Source of the DNA: Bacillus sp. ISL-7
GTDB taxonomy: Bacteria > Bacillota > Bacilli > Bacillales_B > DSM-18226
DNA: 63,980 nucleotides
Reading direction: 5' to 3'
Assembly (NCBI RefSeq): GCF_018613065.1
Contig: NZ_JAGGQW010000008.1
Span: 1-63,980, forward strand
Shown: piece after piece, positions 26,501-34,932 of the stretch
Layout of the letters: each line of letters starts with the position of its first letter
How positions within the stretch are numbered: position 1 is the first letter of the stretch
Position numbers and translations under genes: made by a program
Notes under the pieces: model-generated
Seen by the model: the letters and a program-made list of their open reading frames with translations, nothing else
Told to the model about the DNA's origin: nothing
The model's database searches: none

Positions 26501-27278
26501 TGAAAAGGTTGCTGCGGTTTCAGGGAATGTAAAGGTCGGCAATAAGGGGAACCTCCTTACAAACTGGCAGCATATCGAATATGTGACAGGCTTTAACCTA
26601 GAGAGAAGGGCATTTGCCGCTCTCAATTGCATTACGGTTGTACCAGGTGCAATCGGTGCATGGAGAAAGACGGCGGTAGAAGAAGCTGGATACTTTCAAG
26701 AGGATACACTGGCAGAGGATACCGATATCACACTTACCCTTTTACGCCAAGGGAAAAAGATTGAATTTGAAGAAAAGGCCTATGCCTTTACAGAAGTGCC
26801 GGAAGATATTAAAAGTCTGGCAAAACAGCGTTACCGATGGGTTTATGGTACCTTACAATGCTTATGGAAACATCGGGAGGCTTTATTTAATAAAAAACAT
26901 AACTCATTAGGATTTATCGCCCTACCAAACATGTGGCTTTTCCAATATATTTATCAAACCATATCGCCTATTGCAGATATCTTGTTTATTTTAGCCCTGT
27001 TTAACCCACACCCTGAAAGAGCTGCGATTGGATTTATTCTTTTTTACTTGCTGGATTTCTTAACTTCTCTCTATGCGTTTCGCTTGGAGAAAGAAAGTCC
27101 CAAACCACTAGTCTCATTGTTTCTGCAACGAATCTTGTACAAACAGCTGATGACTTATGTGGTGATAAAATCGATCTTCTCGGCAATAAAGGGAGTAACC
27201 GTTGGCTGGGGTAAACTAAAACGCAAAGGTAATGTGACTCAAGAAACCTCGATGGTGAAGGTTAAGGAAAATATGTAA
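23589..27278 (+). CDS. four-part membrane fusion: DUF2062, GH18, polysaccharide deacetylase, GT2
   Basis: The protein has 1229 residues from a GTG start behind AGGAGGA. Residues 1-150 are a DUF2062-type membrane region. A TM helix (about 150-170) leads to a GH18-like glycosidase domain (about 225-530) with the catalytic pattern DGINIDFEGI (329-338). A NodB polysaccharide deacetylase domain follows (about 598-790), with LTFDDGPD and GNHTFTHPD metal motifs. Another TM helix precedes a processive GT2 domain (about 865-1100) with AYNEE, DADT, EDTDIT and QRYRW. C-terminal helices end the chain. The parts suggest one protein that polymerises, exports, deacetylates and trims an N-acetylglucosamine-type polymer, as PgaB/PgaC do separately. 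The polymer is inferred. Confidence 0.85.
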   Translation: MNRGFRWIVRSLFAPVTGNAGAVASTLGFFMGFFPLDSFRIPLLLVLSLLLRLNIIALFLGTLIPLFIPKMNHLPFLDMRVLEDYWLYSTLKSKIQLSQTFVSGVLGGLIGLVCYFIFHWFYNLGLKKRERNQEHVFLDPAKRRWSIIKRMSAGFTVLIILVSTIFIESLNTNPEFPELQLNKSAVKSGIEPINKSFSAEQLATQFQKTSPSPLIQKNIGQSNKKQEVYGFYVDWDKNSHTSFKKNSDSITTLVPGWMQLTPGLTLKTSTNKSIIAEAKAYNIKILPLVNNFSHNKWDGEALHRLFITPGAEDLFIKKMLDYVRTNDFDGINIDFEGIHPKDKDDFTHFIDKVHEAFHPHGLMVTLDVPPNNNSFNYTYLATKVDRMIVMLYDQHHSMSKPGPVAPSDWVKENLNQLHIPSEKLIVSLGSFGYDWEENSHQPADTVAFGDIMDLGIGTNLQIQWNKQIGNPYVRYKRNGKNHIVWFLDAASFYNQMKLSMDHGSRGIAVWRLGSEDPSIWNYLNKPKEITDPSHALQTLVSPKPVHYTGAGEILKIASPSEKGKRTIQLDSHGLIQTETYRKLPKPSEVVRYGQPKRKEVVLTFDDGPDPTYTPQILDILDKNHIKGSFFIIGENALQHPELVNKMYKEGHEIGNHTFTHPDVASITPFQTRMELNANQRLFQEITGHSMTLFRPPYVANAEPSTKSELEPILRAQDMGYTMVGELIDSDDWQRLSSDEIVKRVLDQLPEGNVILMHDAGGNRSNTVEALPTIIKELKQRGYTFTTIADLTGKSNSQIIPPVKDSPYLVYDKAVFMVLQGWHVGLSFLFYSAILLGILRLAIFVFLSRKQVKRYKETVIDLGFAPFVSVVIAAYNEEKVICKTVDSILSSDYPAFEILIIDDGSKDDTAGVVQETYANHPLIRLIKKTNGGKSSAVNLGFKEANGEIVVALDADTLIAENAISLLVNHFKNEKVAAVSGNVKVGNKGNLLTNWQHIEYVTGFNLERRAFAALNCITVVPGAIGAWRKTAVEEAGYFQEDTLAEDTDITLTLLRQGKKIEFEEKAYAFTEVPEDIKSLAKQRYRWVYGTLQCLWKHREALFNKKHNSLGFIALPNMWLFQYIYQTISPIADILFILALFNPHPERAAIGFILFYLLDFLTSLYAFRLEKESPKPLVSLFLQRILYKQLMTYVVIKSIFSAIKGVTVGWGKLKRKGNVTQETSMVKVKENM

Positions 27279-27292
27279 TGGAGTCTTTGCAC

Positions 27293-27324
27293 AGGTCTTT
27301 CCCATTCGGGGAAGACTTTTTTAT
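27293..27324 (+). terminator. intrinsic terminator of the polysaccharide fusion gene
   Basis: GTCTTTCCC pairs with GGGGAAGAC (one G-T pair) and is followed by TTTTTT. Just after it, AGCGGAAGCGCC (about 27333) resembles a common Bacillus intergenic repeat. Confidence 0.8.
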
Positions 27325-27506
27325 ATAGAAAAGCGGAAGCGCCACGAATACGATATGTTTATTTCAGTTACTAGGTTGCATTTAAAAGGTAAGCGAAAGT
27401 TACCTAGCTTTATTCTCTATTTCGAAGTAAAGAGATGGTATAACATTTAATAAATTGCTAAATATTATAAACGTATGAAAAACCATCTAGAACAGAGGGA
27501 ATAGTT

Positions 27507-28049
27507 ATGTACACTCAAATTGATAAAATGGGAAGTAAATTTAATTCAATACAAAGAGATATATGGCTTCATCATGATTTATATAGTCCTGGATGGTGGA
27601 GTATTGTTATCATAAATGTTTTATTTCTTATTTTGTTTTTATTTTTAATTGACCGTTATAAAAGGTTGTTAATTTCTTTTGCTTTTTTAGTGGATTTTGA
27701 AATTGTGGGGCTTGCAGATGAAATAGGCAATAATTTTGATTTTTGGAGTTATCCCCACCAGTTGGTTGTTTTATCTCATCGTTTTAATGCGGTAGATTTT
27801 GCTACGGTTCCAGTAATTATGTCTTTGACCTATCAATTTTTTAGTAAATGGAAAGCCTATTTTCTTGCTACTATTGTTATATCAGCAATAATAAGTTTCA
27901 TTGGGGTTCCCATCTTTGATTATTTTAAATTGTACAAGTTAGAAAATTGGAACTATTTCTATTCATTTTTAGTTACAGTTTTAATGTTAATTATTTCGAA
28001 GGTTATCATAGATTTTGTAAGGATTAAGGCAAAAAAATATCCACAATAA
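27507..28049 (+). CDS. CBO0543-type membrane protein
   Basis: This 180-residue protein has about five membrane helices. A conserved-looking polar N-terminus (QRDIWLHHDLYSPGWW) and the segment FDFWSYPHQLVVLSHRFNAVDFATVPV resemble the CBO0543 family of Bacillus and Clostridium membrane proteins of unknown function. GAGGG lies 7 nt before the ATG. No neighbour suggests a role. Confidence 0.6.
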   Translation: MYTQIDKMGSKFNSIQRDIWLHHDLYSPGWWSIVIINVLFLILFLFLIDRYKRLLISFAFLVDFEIVGLADEIGNNFDFWSYPHQLVVLSHRFNAVDFATVPVIMSLTYQFFSKWKAYFLATIVISAIISFIGVPIFDYFKLYKLENWNYFYSFLVTVLMLIISKVIIDFVRIKAKKYPQ

Positions 28050-28175
28050 TATAGTATATAGTTGTTTTTTTGTACAAACGGGGGCGTTGAACGGGTGCGT
28101 TCGTAGAAGTAGCTTTGAAATAAAATATTGAAGCAGATCAGTTCAAATTGGACTGAGTTATTTATTTTTATAATT

Positions 28176-28201
28176 AAAAAACACCGCAAAATGCGGTGCA
28201 A
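28176..28201 (-). terminator. intrinsic terminator of the Thr/Ala/Pro-rich protein gene
   Basis: CACCGCA pairs with TGCGGTG (28182-28199), followed in the minus direction by TTTTTT. Confidence 0.85.
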
Positions 28202-28300
28202 ATTCATCTACATTTTACTATACATTTGCAGCTACAAATTCACGTTTTGCGATAGGCAACGGAACCCGTTACCAGCATTTGATGATCCTTTTTGAAAGTA

Positions 28301-28972
28301 TTACATTTTCTTTCCGTTGTTTTCTTTTTTATTGCTTTGACTCGCGGCCCTTTCTTTAGCTGCTTGAGAAACTTGTTGTCCACGGTTTGTTTTTGTTGTG
28401 GTTGCAGTAGTTGTAGTAGTTTTCGTCGGTGTAGTCGTCGCAGGTTTTGACATTGTTGTTGGTGCTTTTGTGCTTGTCGCAGGTTTCGTTGTTGCACTTG
28501 CTGCAGGTCTCGTTGTTGCACTTGCTGCAGGTCTCGTTGTTGCACTTGCTGCAGGTCTCGTTGTAGTGGATTTACTCGTTGTTGTTGGTGCTTTTGTGCT
28601 TTTTACAGGTATCGGTGTTGCAGCAGGCTTTGTGGTTGTTTTCACTTTCGTATTAGCAGAACTGGTTGTAGTTCTACTGCTGGATTTTTCTATATTTTGT
28701 TGAATGGCTGCTACTTCCATATCATTGGTATTCCTATTTTTTAAAGATACTTGGATAACAGGACGATCCTTCACATTCGCTGCTGGCGTTTGAGGTTTGT
28801 CCTTTTTTTCTTTCGGGTTGATTACATCCGCTTTTTTTCGGTCTGCCGATATAGGTATAGCCATTTCTTTTGTTAATTGTTTAATAGGATGACTAAACAA
28901 AGCGTTGGCGACAGAAAACGTAACAGATCCCGCTAATACCATGGCAAGGGCTCCCTTGGTTATTTTAATCAT
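28301..28972 (-). CDS. membrane-anchored Thr/Ala/Pro/Lys-rich low-complexity protein
   Basis: The 223-residue protein has an N-terminal hydrophobic segment (residues about 6-28) serving as signal or anchor. A charged stretch follows, then a long low-complexity region of TTT, KPA and STKAPTT with three exact RPAASATT repeats (24-bp DNA repeats at 28488-28562). The tail is basic (KENNGKKM). GAGGGG precedes the ATG. The composition resembles extracellular linker or wall-spanning regions. No domain recognised. Confidence 0.6.
   Translation of the reverse strand: MIKITKGALAMVLAGSVTFSVANALFSHPIKQLTKEMAIPISADRKKADVINPKEKKDKPQTPAANVKDRPVIQVSLKNRNTNDMEVAAIQQNIEKSSSRTTTSSANTKVKTTTKPAATPIPVKSTKAPTTTSKSTTTRPAASATTRPAASATTRPAASATTKPATSTKAPTTMSKPATTTPTKTTTTTATTTKTNRGQQVSQAAKERAASQSNKKENNGKKM
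28488..28562 (-). repeat. three 24-bp coding repeats
   Basis: The + strand unit GTTGCACTTGCTGCAGGTCT-CGTT is repeated three times without change. It encodes RPAASATT, and slippage could change the copy number. Confidence 0.8.
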
Positions 28973-29079
28973 GTTATACCCCTCGTGTTTTTTGTGTGTT
29001 CATACTAATAGAATACGAACGATCCAAATGTCTTATGGGGGTGAGAAAATAGAGTCTATTAAAATTCCCAATGCAAGCA

Positions 29080-29127
29080 AAAAAAGTGCTGCTCTTCATG
29101 TCTCAAGACAAAAGATCAGCACTTTTC
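29080..29127 (-). terminator. intrinsic terminator of the subtilase gene
   Basis: AAAAGTGCTG (29082-29091) pairs with CAGCACTTTT (29117-29126), with T residues following in the minus direction. Confidence 0.85.
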
Positions 29128-29158
29128 TTTACCTTAAATCATTCACTATATTCTGTTA

Positions 29159-32100
29159 TTACTTAACAACGTTAGAAATACCCTCGTTTAATCCGCCAAC
29201 CACTTTCACTCGGAACTGGTAGGAGGTATTTTCCAACAACCCTGTCACTACTGCATTGTTTGAGCTTACTATAACCGGCTGCTTTGTTGTCGCAGTGCTC
29301 CATGTTACGCCATTATCGCTGGATTGCTCAATTTTCACTTCCGTTGCCTTGACAGCAGCTATCCAGCTAAGCGTAGCTGTATCTTTTGTTTTCGTTGTAT
29401 ATTTCAATGTGTTAATGGTAGAGGCAATTCCTAATTCATTAAAGTAATTGGTACTATACTTGCCAGCCACTACTTCTTTCGGCTTGACAGTCGCATCTGG
29501 ATTCGATTTATATAAGTTCCGAACGAGGAACTTCATATCCGTCTCATTGATGATGCCGTCTTGGTTCAAATCTTCTACTTTGAACTCGTCTTGATCTTGC
29601 ATACCAATTTTATTCGCTAATTTTTTTACGTCCAGGACATCAATCACACCATCACCATTGACGTCACCTCCAGCCGCTTTCGGTTGGCGACCGCCAATCC
29701 ATAAATATTCTCCAATATCCTCACCCCAAGCCGTTTTTTTGCCTAGGGTTACTTTTTGGATACTCTTTAAATGGCCAGGTGCTTCTACAACGATATTTGT
29801 TGGATCTTTTGATAACGGGATATTTTGGATATCGATTTTGCCTTTTCTGTCAATTGTTCCTGGGTATTTCACTCCATTCGAATCTTGTGCGTAGGTTGTT
29901 GCGCCAATTTTCGATAAATCTTTATCCCATTGACCGTCGAATGCTTCTAAGCGTGCATATGATTGAACAAATGAATGCTTTGGAATAATTTTATAGCTGT
30001 CAATTTGGTTAAACGATGTGATTGTTGTCGGCGTCGATTCCCCAAATTTTGTGTAAATAAATGGTGTTGTATTATCTATACCGTTCATTTCGTCGGCAAG
30101 AATATAGAACTGATCGTCAACTAACTTGAATGTTACATCAAGGAACGGTGTGTCGCCAGTAAATCCTTTGAATCCATTTCCACTGATCTTAGCGCCTACA
30201 TTAACTGTTTTTCTAGTATTCTCAAGATTAGGGGTTGGTATCACAACTGGTTCATCCACTGTTACGTTAAAATTGTGTTGGTCAGCATAAGTTCGGAACG
30301 CTGGATTCACTTTGACATCTTCAAAATCAAAGTTTTTATAGAAATCAACATTGTACGTACCTGACATCATTTTTTCAACATTGTTTAAAGTTAACGTCAT
30401 CGTTAACGTGTCGTTTTTGTATACTTTGTGTTTATCGTAGGTCGGAACGACATAAGGCGTACCTTCCTTAACAAAGGCATAAGGATAAAATTCATTTAAT
30501 AAATGAGCGTTTGTTGCTAAATCCATTGGGAATAAAATCATAGTCGCCGGACCATTCTCAATATCTGATTTCTCGATTCCGAATTTCACGTCTCCGTTAT
30601 CGCTTAAAGGGAAATCTCCATCCGGGTAAATTTTCTGATTTAGATAATACCAAAGGACATTAGATGATTGAGTAACACCAGCAGATGCTAATTGCTTTGT
30701 CCCTTCATCAAATAAATTGGCATGAACCCAAAATGCGTTATGTGCATTACCATTAACCGTTTCTTGTGTAAAGTCTGAATCTTTTAACTCATACACCTTA
30801 CCCGGAGCTTTATCTTTAAAGGTTAGTTTAGGCAATGTATTGTCAACAATAAACAAATGGTCTTTCTCGTATGTTTTGCCGTCGGCGTCCACTGCTTTAA
30901 ACCTCACGGTGTATTGGCCTTCCGGTAATACAGCCTGTGGCTGATTAATATCGGTTTTCTCTTCTAATGGATCTCCAACAAATGGAAGGTAAGAAGGGCT
31001 AATGGTCAGCAATAAATCTTGGTCAATTGGTGCGGTTCGAGCATCTACCGTTCTTGGAGTCGTGCTTCCCAGTGCATGACCGTCTTTGTCATAGTAAATC
31101 GCACGAACTGTCTTCATTGGGCTATTTAATTTAAATTGCAAGTATCGAGTAGGACCTGCCATAAATGGATGGGCTGGATTCCATGATGCCGTGCTCATGG
31201 CCGGGTTTGGCAAGATAATTTCTTCCATCCCTTTATCCACGACACGAACGGCAAACGGCACTCGATAGCTTTCGTGTGGATTTGCATGATTGACAATATT
31301 CACATATCCTTCATATCTGCCCTTCTCCGCAGTTCCTGGCACATGAATCGCTGCTGTCAAATCAGTAAATGCGCCAGCTTCAACAGTTAGCGATTGTGCA
31401 GATGTCGTGATTTCCACTTTATTGGACTCTGCATCAAGAACACCAGCCTTAGCCTTCGAATATTCATAACTGATATCGAATTCTTTTTGCTCAGTTCCCT
31501 TATTGTTTATAACAATTTTACGACTGTCTACATTTACGGCGTTTTCTTTCCGATAAACCGTACCATAAGCAATCGAGCCTGCTTCCTCGTCAATCGTGAC
31601 AAGAGAACCATACTCATCGATATTTTGTGTCTTGTCCATGACTTTAAAAGCTATATCAGCGTGAACGGCTTCTTTTACATCGACTTCTCCTGCCCCTACT
31701 TCGTATACGGAATAGTCTTTTGATAATTTATCTGCTGTATTCATTAACGCCGCTTTCACATCAGATGGTTTGTACTCTGGATGTGCTTGTAAAATAAGCG
31801 CTGCTACTCCCGCAAGATGAGGCGATGCCATCGACGTTCCAGAAATACGAGCATAAGCTGACGAATAGTCGATTCCGTCCTCTGGACTATGAACGTATTC
31901 CGGATAAGTGGAATAAACAGATACACCAGGTCCCACGACGTCAGGTTTAATGTCATAGTTTTGCGTAACCGGTCCTCTTGAGCTGAAACCTGCCAGATGT
32001 ATTCCATCCGACACAAATGTACCGACACTGCTGAAAGTAATGGACGAAGATGCTGCTGCTGCTTTTAAACGCTCGCCATCCGCTTTCGTGATACGGAACG

Positions 32101-33790
32101 CCGGAATAAGTGCTGGGTCTTTCCCTAAATAAGAGTCGATTTCTCCGTCGACATTGTTATAAAGAATGACAGCTGCCGCTCCCGCTTTCTTAGCGTTCGT
32201 AACTTTGTCATTTAACGCGTACGTTCCACGCTGAATTAAGGCCACTTTTCCTGTTAAGTTAAGCGGTTGGCCATTTGCCTCTTTAAGGTCATCCTCCCCG
32301 CCTAAACCTATATAGACGACAGGATATGATTTGTCTACTAAACTATCTAAATGATCATTTAATCCCTGGCCTAACAGCTTCATATTGTTGAAGGTTTCAC
32401 TGCCAACGGTTGCCGATGCTGCAGGTATAGCCATTGGGAAGTCGCTTGCTCCTACTGTAATTGCTAATGCCGCTGTCCCTGGTGAACCAAGCGTTTTCTC
32501 ACCCGGGCCTGAGTTTCCTGCCGAAACTGTACACGTCACACCAGCAAGTGTTGCATTATTAATCGCAATGGATTCAGCAATTAACGGATTATTTACTGGA
32601 GCACCTAGTGACAAGTTAATAACATCCATTCCATCTTGTACAGCTTTATCAATTCCTCCAATAATGGCGCTTGACCATCCGCTGCCGTATGGACCTAATA
32701 CACGGTACCCATACAAATCAACATCTGGCGCAACCCCTAAAGCTGGAGATTCTACATTATTAGTTCCTTGACCTGCAATCGTGCCTGATACGTGAGTACC
32801 GTGATACGTAAAATACGAATTAGTACCACCATCCGGCTTTCCTGCATCAATCCAATCTTGATACGTCGTCTCCATTGGATCCGCATCATTATCGACAAAA
32901 TCCCAGCCTTTTACGGTCGCCGGATCAATAATTTTTGGATTTTCTCCATCTTTTTTACGGTATCCTTTATATGCATCTGTTAAATCTGGATGTTTGTAAT
33001 CAATTCCCGTATCGATGACACCGACTTTGATTCCTTTACCCGTCACTCCTTCATTATGCACTTCATCAATACCCGGAAGAGGAATAGAATTCTCTTTCAT
33101 TGTATCCGTCGAAGTATTTTGCACAGCCACACTTTGCTGCTTGATTGAAGTTGCCGTTGATTTCAATGACCCATTTTTATTTAAATCAGAACCCTCTGAT
33201 TCCCTTGGGTCAACTTTTATCACTTGATCTTCAAAAATACGGTTGACCAAGCCTGAATCCAGTAGTTGTTCCACAGCTGTTCCGGGAAGTGTCATCGCTA
33301 CACCGTTAAACGCGTGCTTGTATTCTCTAGTAATCTCAATTGTTGATTTAATAGCATTAAACGGAGTGACGGCACTAACTCCAGCTTTTTGTTGCTTCAC
33401 TTTATTAACAAAGTCTTTAAACTTTTTATGGCTATCATTTACGACTTTAGTGGCCTCTGCCAACGAAATCTCGTTTCCTTCTATTTGCTCCTTAACGACT
33501 GCTACTGCTGCCGGGGCTTGTTTAAACTCGACAATAATCCGAATAGGCTCAGCACTTTGAACGTTAATTTTCTGCGAAATTTTCACGTCATTCTCGGTGC
33601 TTATTTTGTTCATCGCCTCTAGCTGCTCTGGGGTTAGATTATATGTACCCGTTTGAGCTTTACTAGGAATCATACCTTGAGTGATGTTTTCGACTGGGTC
33701 TGCAGCCATAACATTATAAGGAATGGATGACAACAATAGACAACTCATAGCTGTCTTTGCAAAAATCTTTTTAAACTTAGTTTTCCCCAA
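29159..33790 (-). CDS. large secreted S8 subtilase with PA insert, dockerin and fibronectin-III tail
   Basis: The protein has 1543 residues from a TTG at 33790, chosen because AAGGGGGAG lies 7 nt upstream and it places a standard signal peptide (KKIFAKTAMSCLLLSSIP) at the N-terminus. An I9-type propeptide is followed by the subtilase domain. The catalytic triad lies in VGVIDTGID (Asp), HGTHVSGTIAG (His) and GTSMASPHLAG (Ser). A PA-like insert lies between His and Ser. Beta-sandwich regions follow, then a type I dockerin (GDVNGDGVIDVLDVKKLANK and DLNQDGIINETDMKFL; two calcium loops) and a final fibronectin-III domain. No cohesin is visible in the window. It is an extracellular protease. Confidence 0.92.
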   Translation of the reverse strand: MGKTKFKKIFAKTAMSCLLLSSIPYNVMAADPVENITQGMIPSKAQTGTYNLTPEQLEAMNKISTENDVKISQKINVQSAEPIRIIVEFKQAPAAVAVVKEQIEGNEISLAEATKVVNDSHKKFKDFVNKVKQQKAGVSAVTPFNAIKSTIEITREYKHAFNGVAMTLPGTAVEQLLDSGLVNRIFEDQVIKVDPRESEGSDLNKNGSLKSTATSIKQQSVAVQNTSTDTMKENSIPLPGIDEVHNEGVTGKGIKVGVIDTGIDYKHPDLTDAYKGYRKKDGENPKIIDPATVKGWDFVDNDADPMETTYQDWIDAGKPDGGTNSYFTYHGTHVSGTIAGQGTNNVESPALGVAPDVDLYGYRVLGPYGSGWSSAIIGGIDKAVQDGMDVINLSLGAPVNNPLIAESIAINNATLAGVTCTVSAGNSGPGEKTLGSPGTAALAITVGASDFPMAIPAASATVGSETFNNMKLLGQGLNDHLDSLVDKSYPVVYIGLGGEDDLKEANGQPLNLTGKVALIQRGTYALNDKVTNAKKAGAAAVILYNNVDGEIDSYLGKDPALIPAFRITKADGERLKAAAASSSITFSSVGTFVSDGIHLAGFSSRGPVTQNYDIKPDVVGPGVSVYSTYPEYVHSPEDGIDYSSAYARISGTSMASPHLAGVAALILQAHPEYKPSDVKAALMNTADKLSKDYSVYEVGAGEVDVKEAVHADIAFKVMDKTQNIDEYGSLVTIDEEAGSIAYGTVYRKENAVNVDSRKIVINNKGTEQKEFDISYEYSKAKAGVLDAESNKVEITTSAQSLTVEAGAFTDLTAAIHVPGTAEKGRYEGYVNIVNHANPHESYRVPFAVRVVDKGMEEIILPNPAMSTASWNPAHPFMAGPTRYLQFKLNSPMKTVRAIYYDKDGHALGSTTPRTVDARTAPIDQDLLLTISPSYLPFVGDPLEEKTDINQPQAVLPEGQYTVRFKAVDADGKTYEKDHLFIVDNTLPKLTFKDKAPGKVYELKDSDFTQETVNGNAHNAFWVHANLFDEGTKQLASAGVTQSSNVLWYYLNQKIYPDGDFPLSDNGDVKFGIEKSDIENGPATMILFPMDLATNAHLLNEFYPYAFVKEGTPYVVPTYDKHKVYKNDTLTMTLTLNNVEKMMSGTYNVDFYKNFDFEDVKVNPAFRTYADQHNFNVTVDEPVVIPTPNLENTRKTVNVGAKISGNGFKGFTGDTPFLDVTFKLVDDQFYILADEMNGIDNTTPFIYTKFGESTPTTITSFNQIDSYKIIPKHSFVQSYARLEAFDGQWDKDLSKIGATTYAQDSNGVKYPGTIDRKGKIDIQNIPLSKDPTNIVVEAPGHLKSIQKVTLGKKTAWGEDIGEYLWIGGRQPKAAGGDVNGDGVIDVLDVKKLANKIGMQDQDEFKVEDLNQDGIINETDMKFLVRNLYKSNPDATVKPKEVVAGKYSTNYFNELGIASTINTLKYTTKTKDTATLSWIAAVKATEVKIEQSSDNGVTWSTATTKQPVIVSSNNAVVTGLLENTSYQFRVKVVGGLNEGISNVVK

Positions 33791-34246
33791 TACATTCTCC
33801 CCCTTAAAACCAACATAATAATAAGTCTTTTTGAAATTTTCCGACAAATATCTTTGTTAGTTTTATTGTACTTAGGAATATCCGTATCGTAAATTGGGGG
33901 ATTTTGATGGAAAATAGAAAAAAAATGCGGGATTTCAACGCTTAAATATTGCAAAATTTCATTTTTTTGTTTATGTACCTGAGCTTTTGCGTAAATAGAA
34001 CTTGGGGGAATTACACAAATTAACGAATTATTTTGGAGGAATTGATGATTATAATATTTTACCAGTTTCATAAACTGTACGGGCAGGCGAAGCCACAACC
34101 ACACTAAAAAATACGACCCAGAGCAGGAATCAACATCCTTTTTAAAAAGGAACCACTGGTAGCTGCTAAAACCAGCATTTGTGCCCATACATCATGCACC
34201 AACAGCTGCCAATTTCCCACCAGCCAAAGCAGCGTGTGGCAAAAAC
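33791..34246. other. intergenic region upstream of the subtilase
   Basis: Apart from the subtilase ribosome binding site and the dispersed repeat at 34149-34192, I see no gene or clear regulatory structure here. Confidence 0.4.
34149..34192. repeat. second copy of the GGAACCACTGGTAGCTGCT repeat
   Basis: It shares GGAACCACTGGTAGCTGCT and GTGCCCATAC with 9945-9990, with a different internal stretch. Confidence 0.5.
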
Positions 34247-34540
34247 TTAGCGTAACCCCACGAATCTTTTATGTTCCTTAATAATAAGCTGAATAAATCT
34301 TTCGCGCTCCTCTTCACTACTTTTGAGAATTTTAATATTTTCAGGCTTCCTTAAGAAGTGCTTAACTCTCTTGTTATGCCAAATGATGTAATTGTATCGA
34401 ACATCTTTATTCAGGTTGGAAAACCATTCTTCTTCCTTTAATTCATCGATGTTTTTTTCTAGTTTTGACATCGGAGTAGGGAAAATTACCTCCACTAGAC
34501 CACTAATCAAATCAACCAAAAAATCACTAATGATTATCAT
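34247..34540 (-). CDS. small protein with an N-terminal hydrophobic helix
   Basis: The protein has 97 residues from the ATG at 34540, which follows AAGGAG at 5 nt; the 168-residue frame starting further upstream has no such site. Residues 1-23 are hydrophobic (IIISDFLVDLISGLVEVIF). The rest is polar and charged, with EEWFSNLNKDVRYNYIIWHNKRVKHFL and a C-terminal ERFIQLIIKEHKRF helix (read with a break after NYIIWHNK). It looks like a real cytoplasmic-face protein, but I cannot name a family. Confidence 0.6.
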   Translation of the reverse strand: MIIISDFLVDLISGLVEVIFPTPMSKLEKNIDELKEEEWFSNLNKDVRYNYIIWHNKRVKHFLRKPENIKILKSSEEERERFIQLIIKEHKRFVGLR

Positions 34541-34932
34541 AACTACTCCTTGCCCTAAAATAGATTTTTCCCAGCAATTTAATAATATTATTGGAGAGGT
34601 TGGAAGTAAACATTCGTCCTTGGAGAAAGATCCTTCGCACCAGGCCTTTTTAAAAAGAAGCAGCGGATACTTGCCTGGCGAGTAGTCTAAAAATACTCCG
34701 CTCAATATGAAGGAATGAAGAATGAATACAACAAACGCCGGGAGGAAATGCACATGCTCTTTAAACGTTTATAGGTAATTATCCCTGTAAAAATAGTTCC
34801 ATTTTCATTATTTCATTATAAGAAAAAAGTATTGTTTTAGTGCGCTTTACTAAATATTAACATTCTATCAATTACGGCTTTACAATTCTCCTATACTTTT
34901 AAATTGAAATACATAAACTTATAGGAGATGAA

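Noticed and set aside
28240..28545. Gln/Leu-rich ORF on the minus strand
   Set aside because: Another frame of the low-complexity protein gene at 28301-28972.
33745..34188. 147-codon ORF on the minus strand
   Set aside because: Out of frame with the subtilase, crosses its ribosome binding site and runs through a dispersed repeat.
34858..34884. PhoP boxes before the GDPD-PhoD gene
   Set aside because: TTAACA and TTTACA are present, but the 11-bp repeat spacing is not clear enough to claim.
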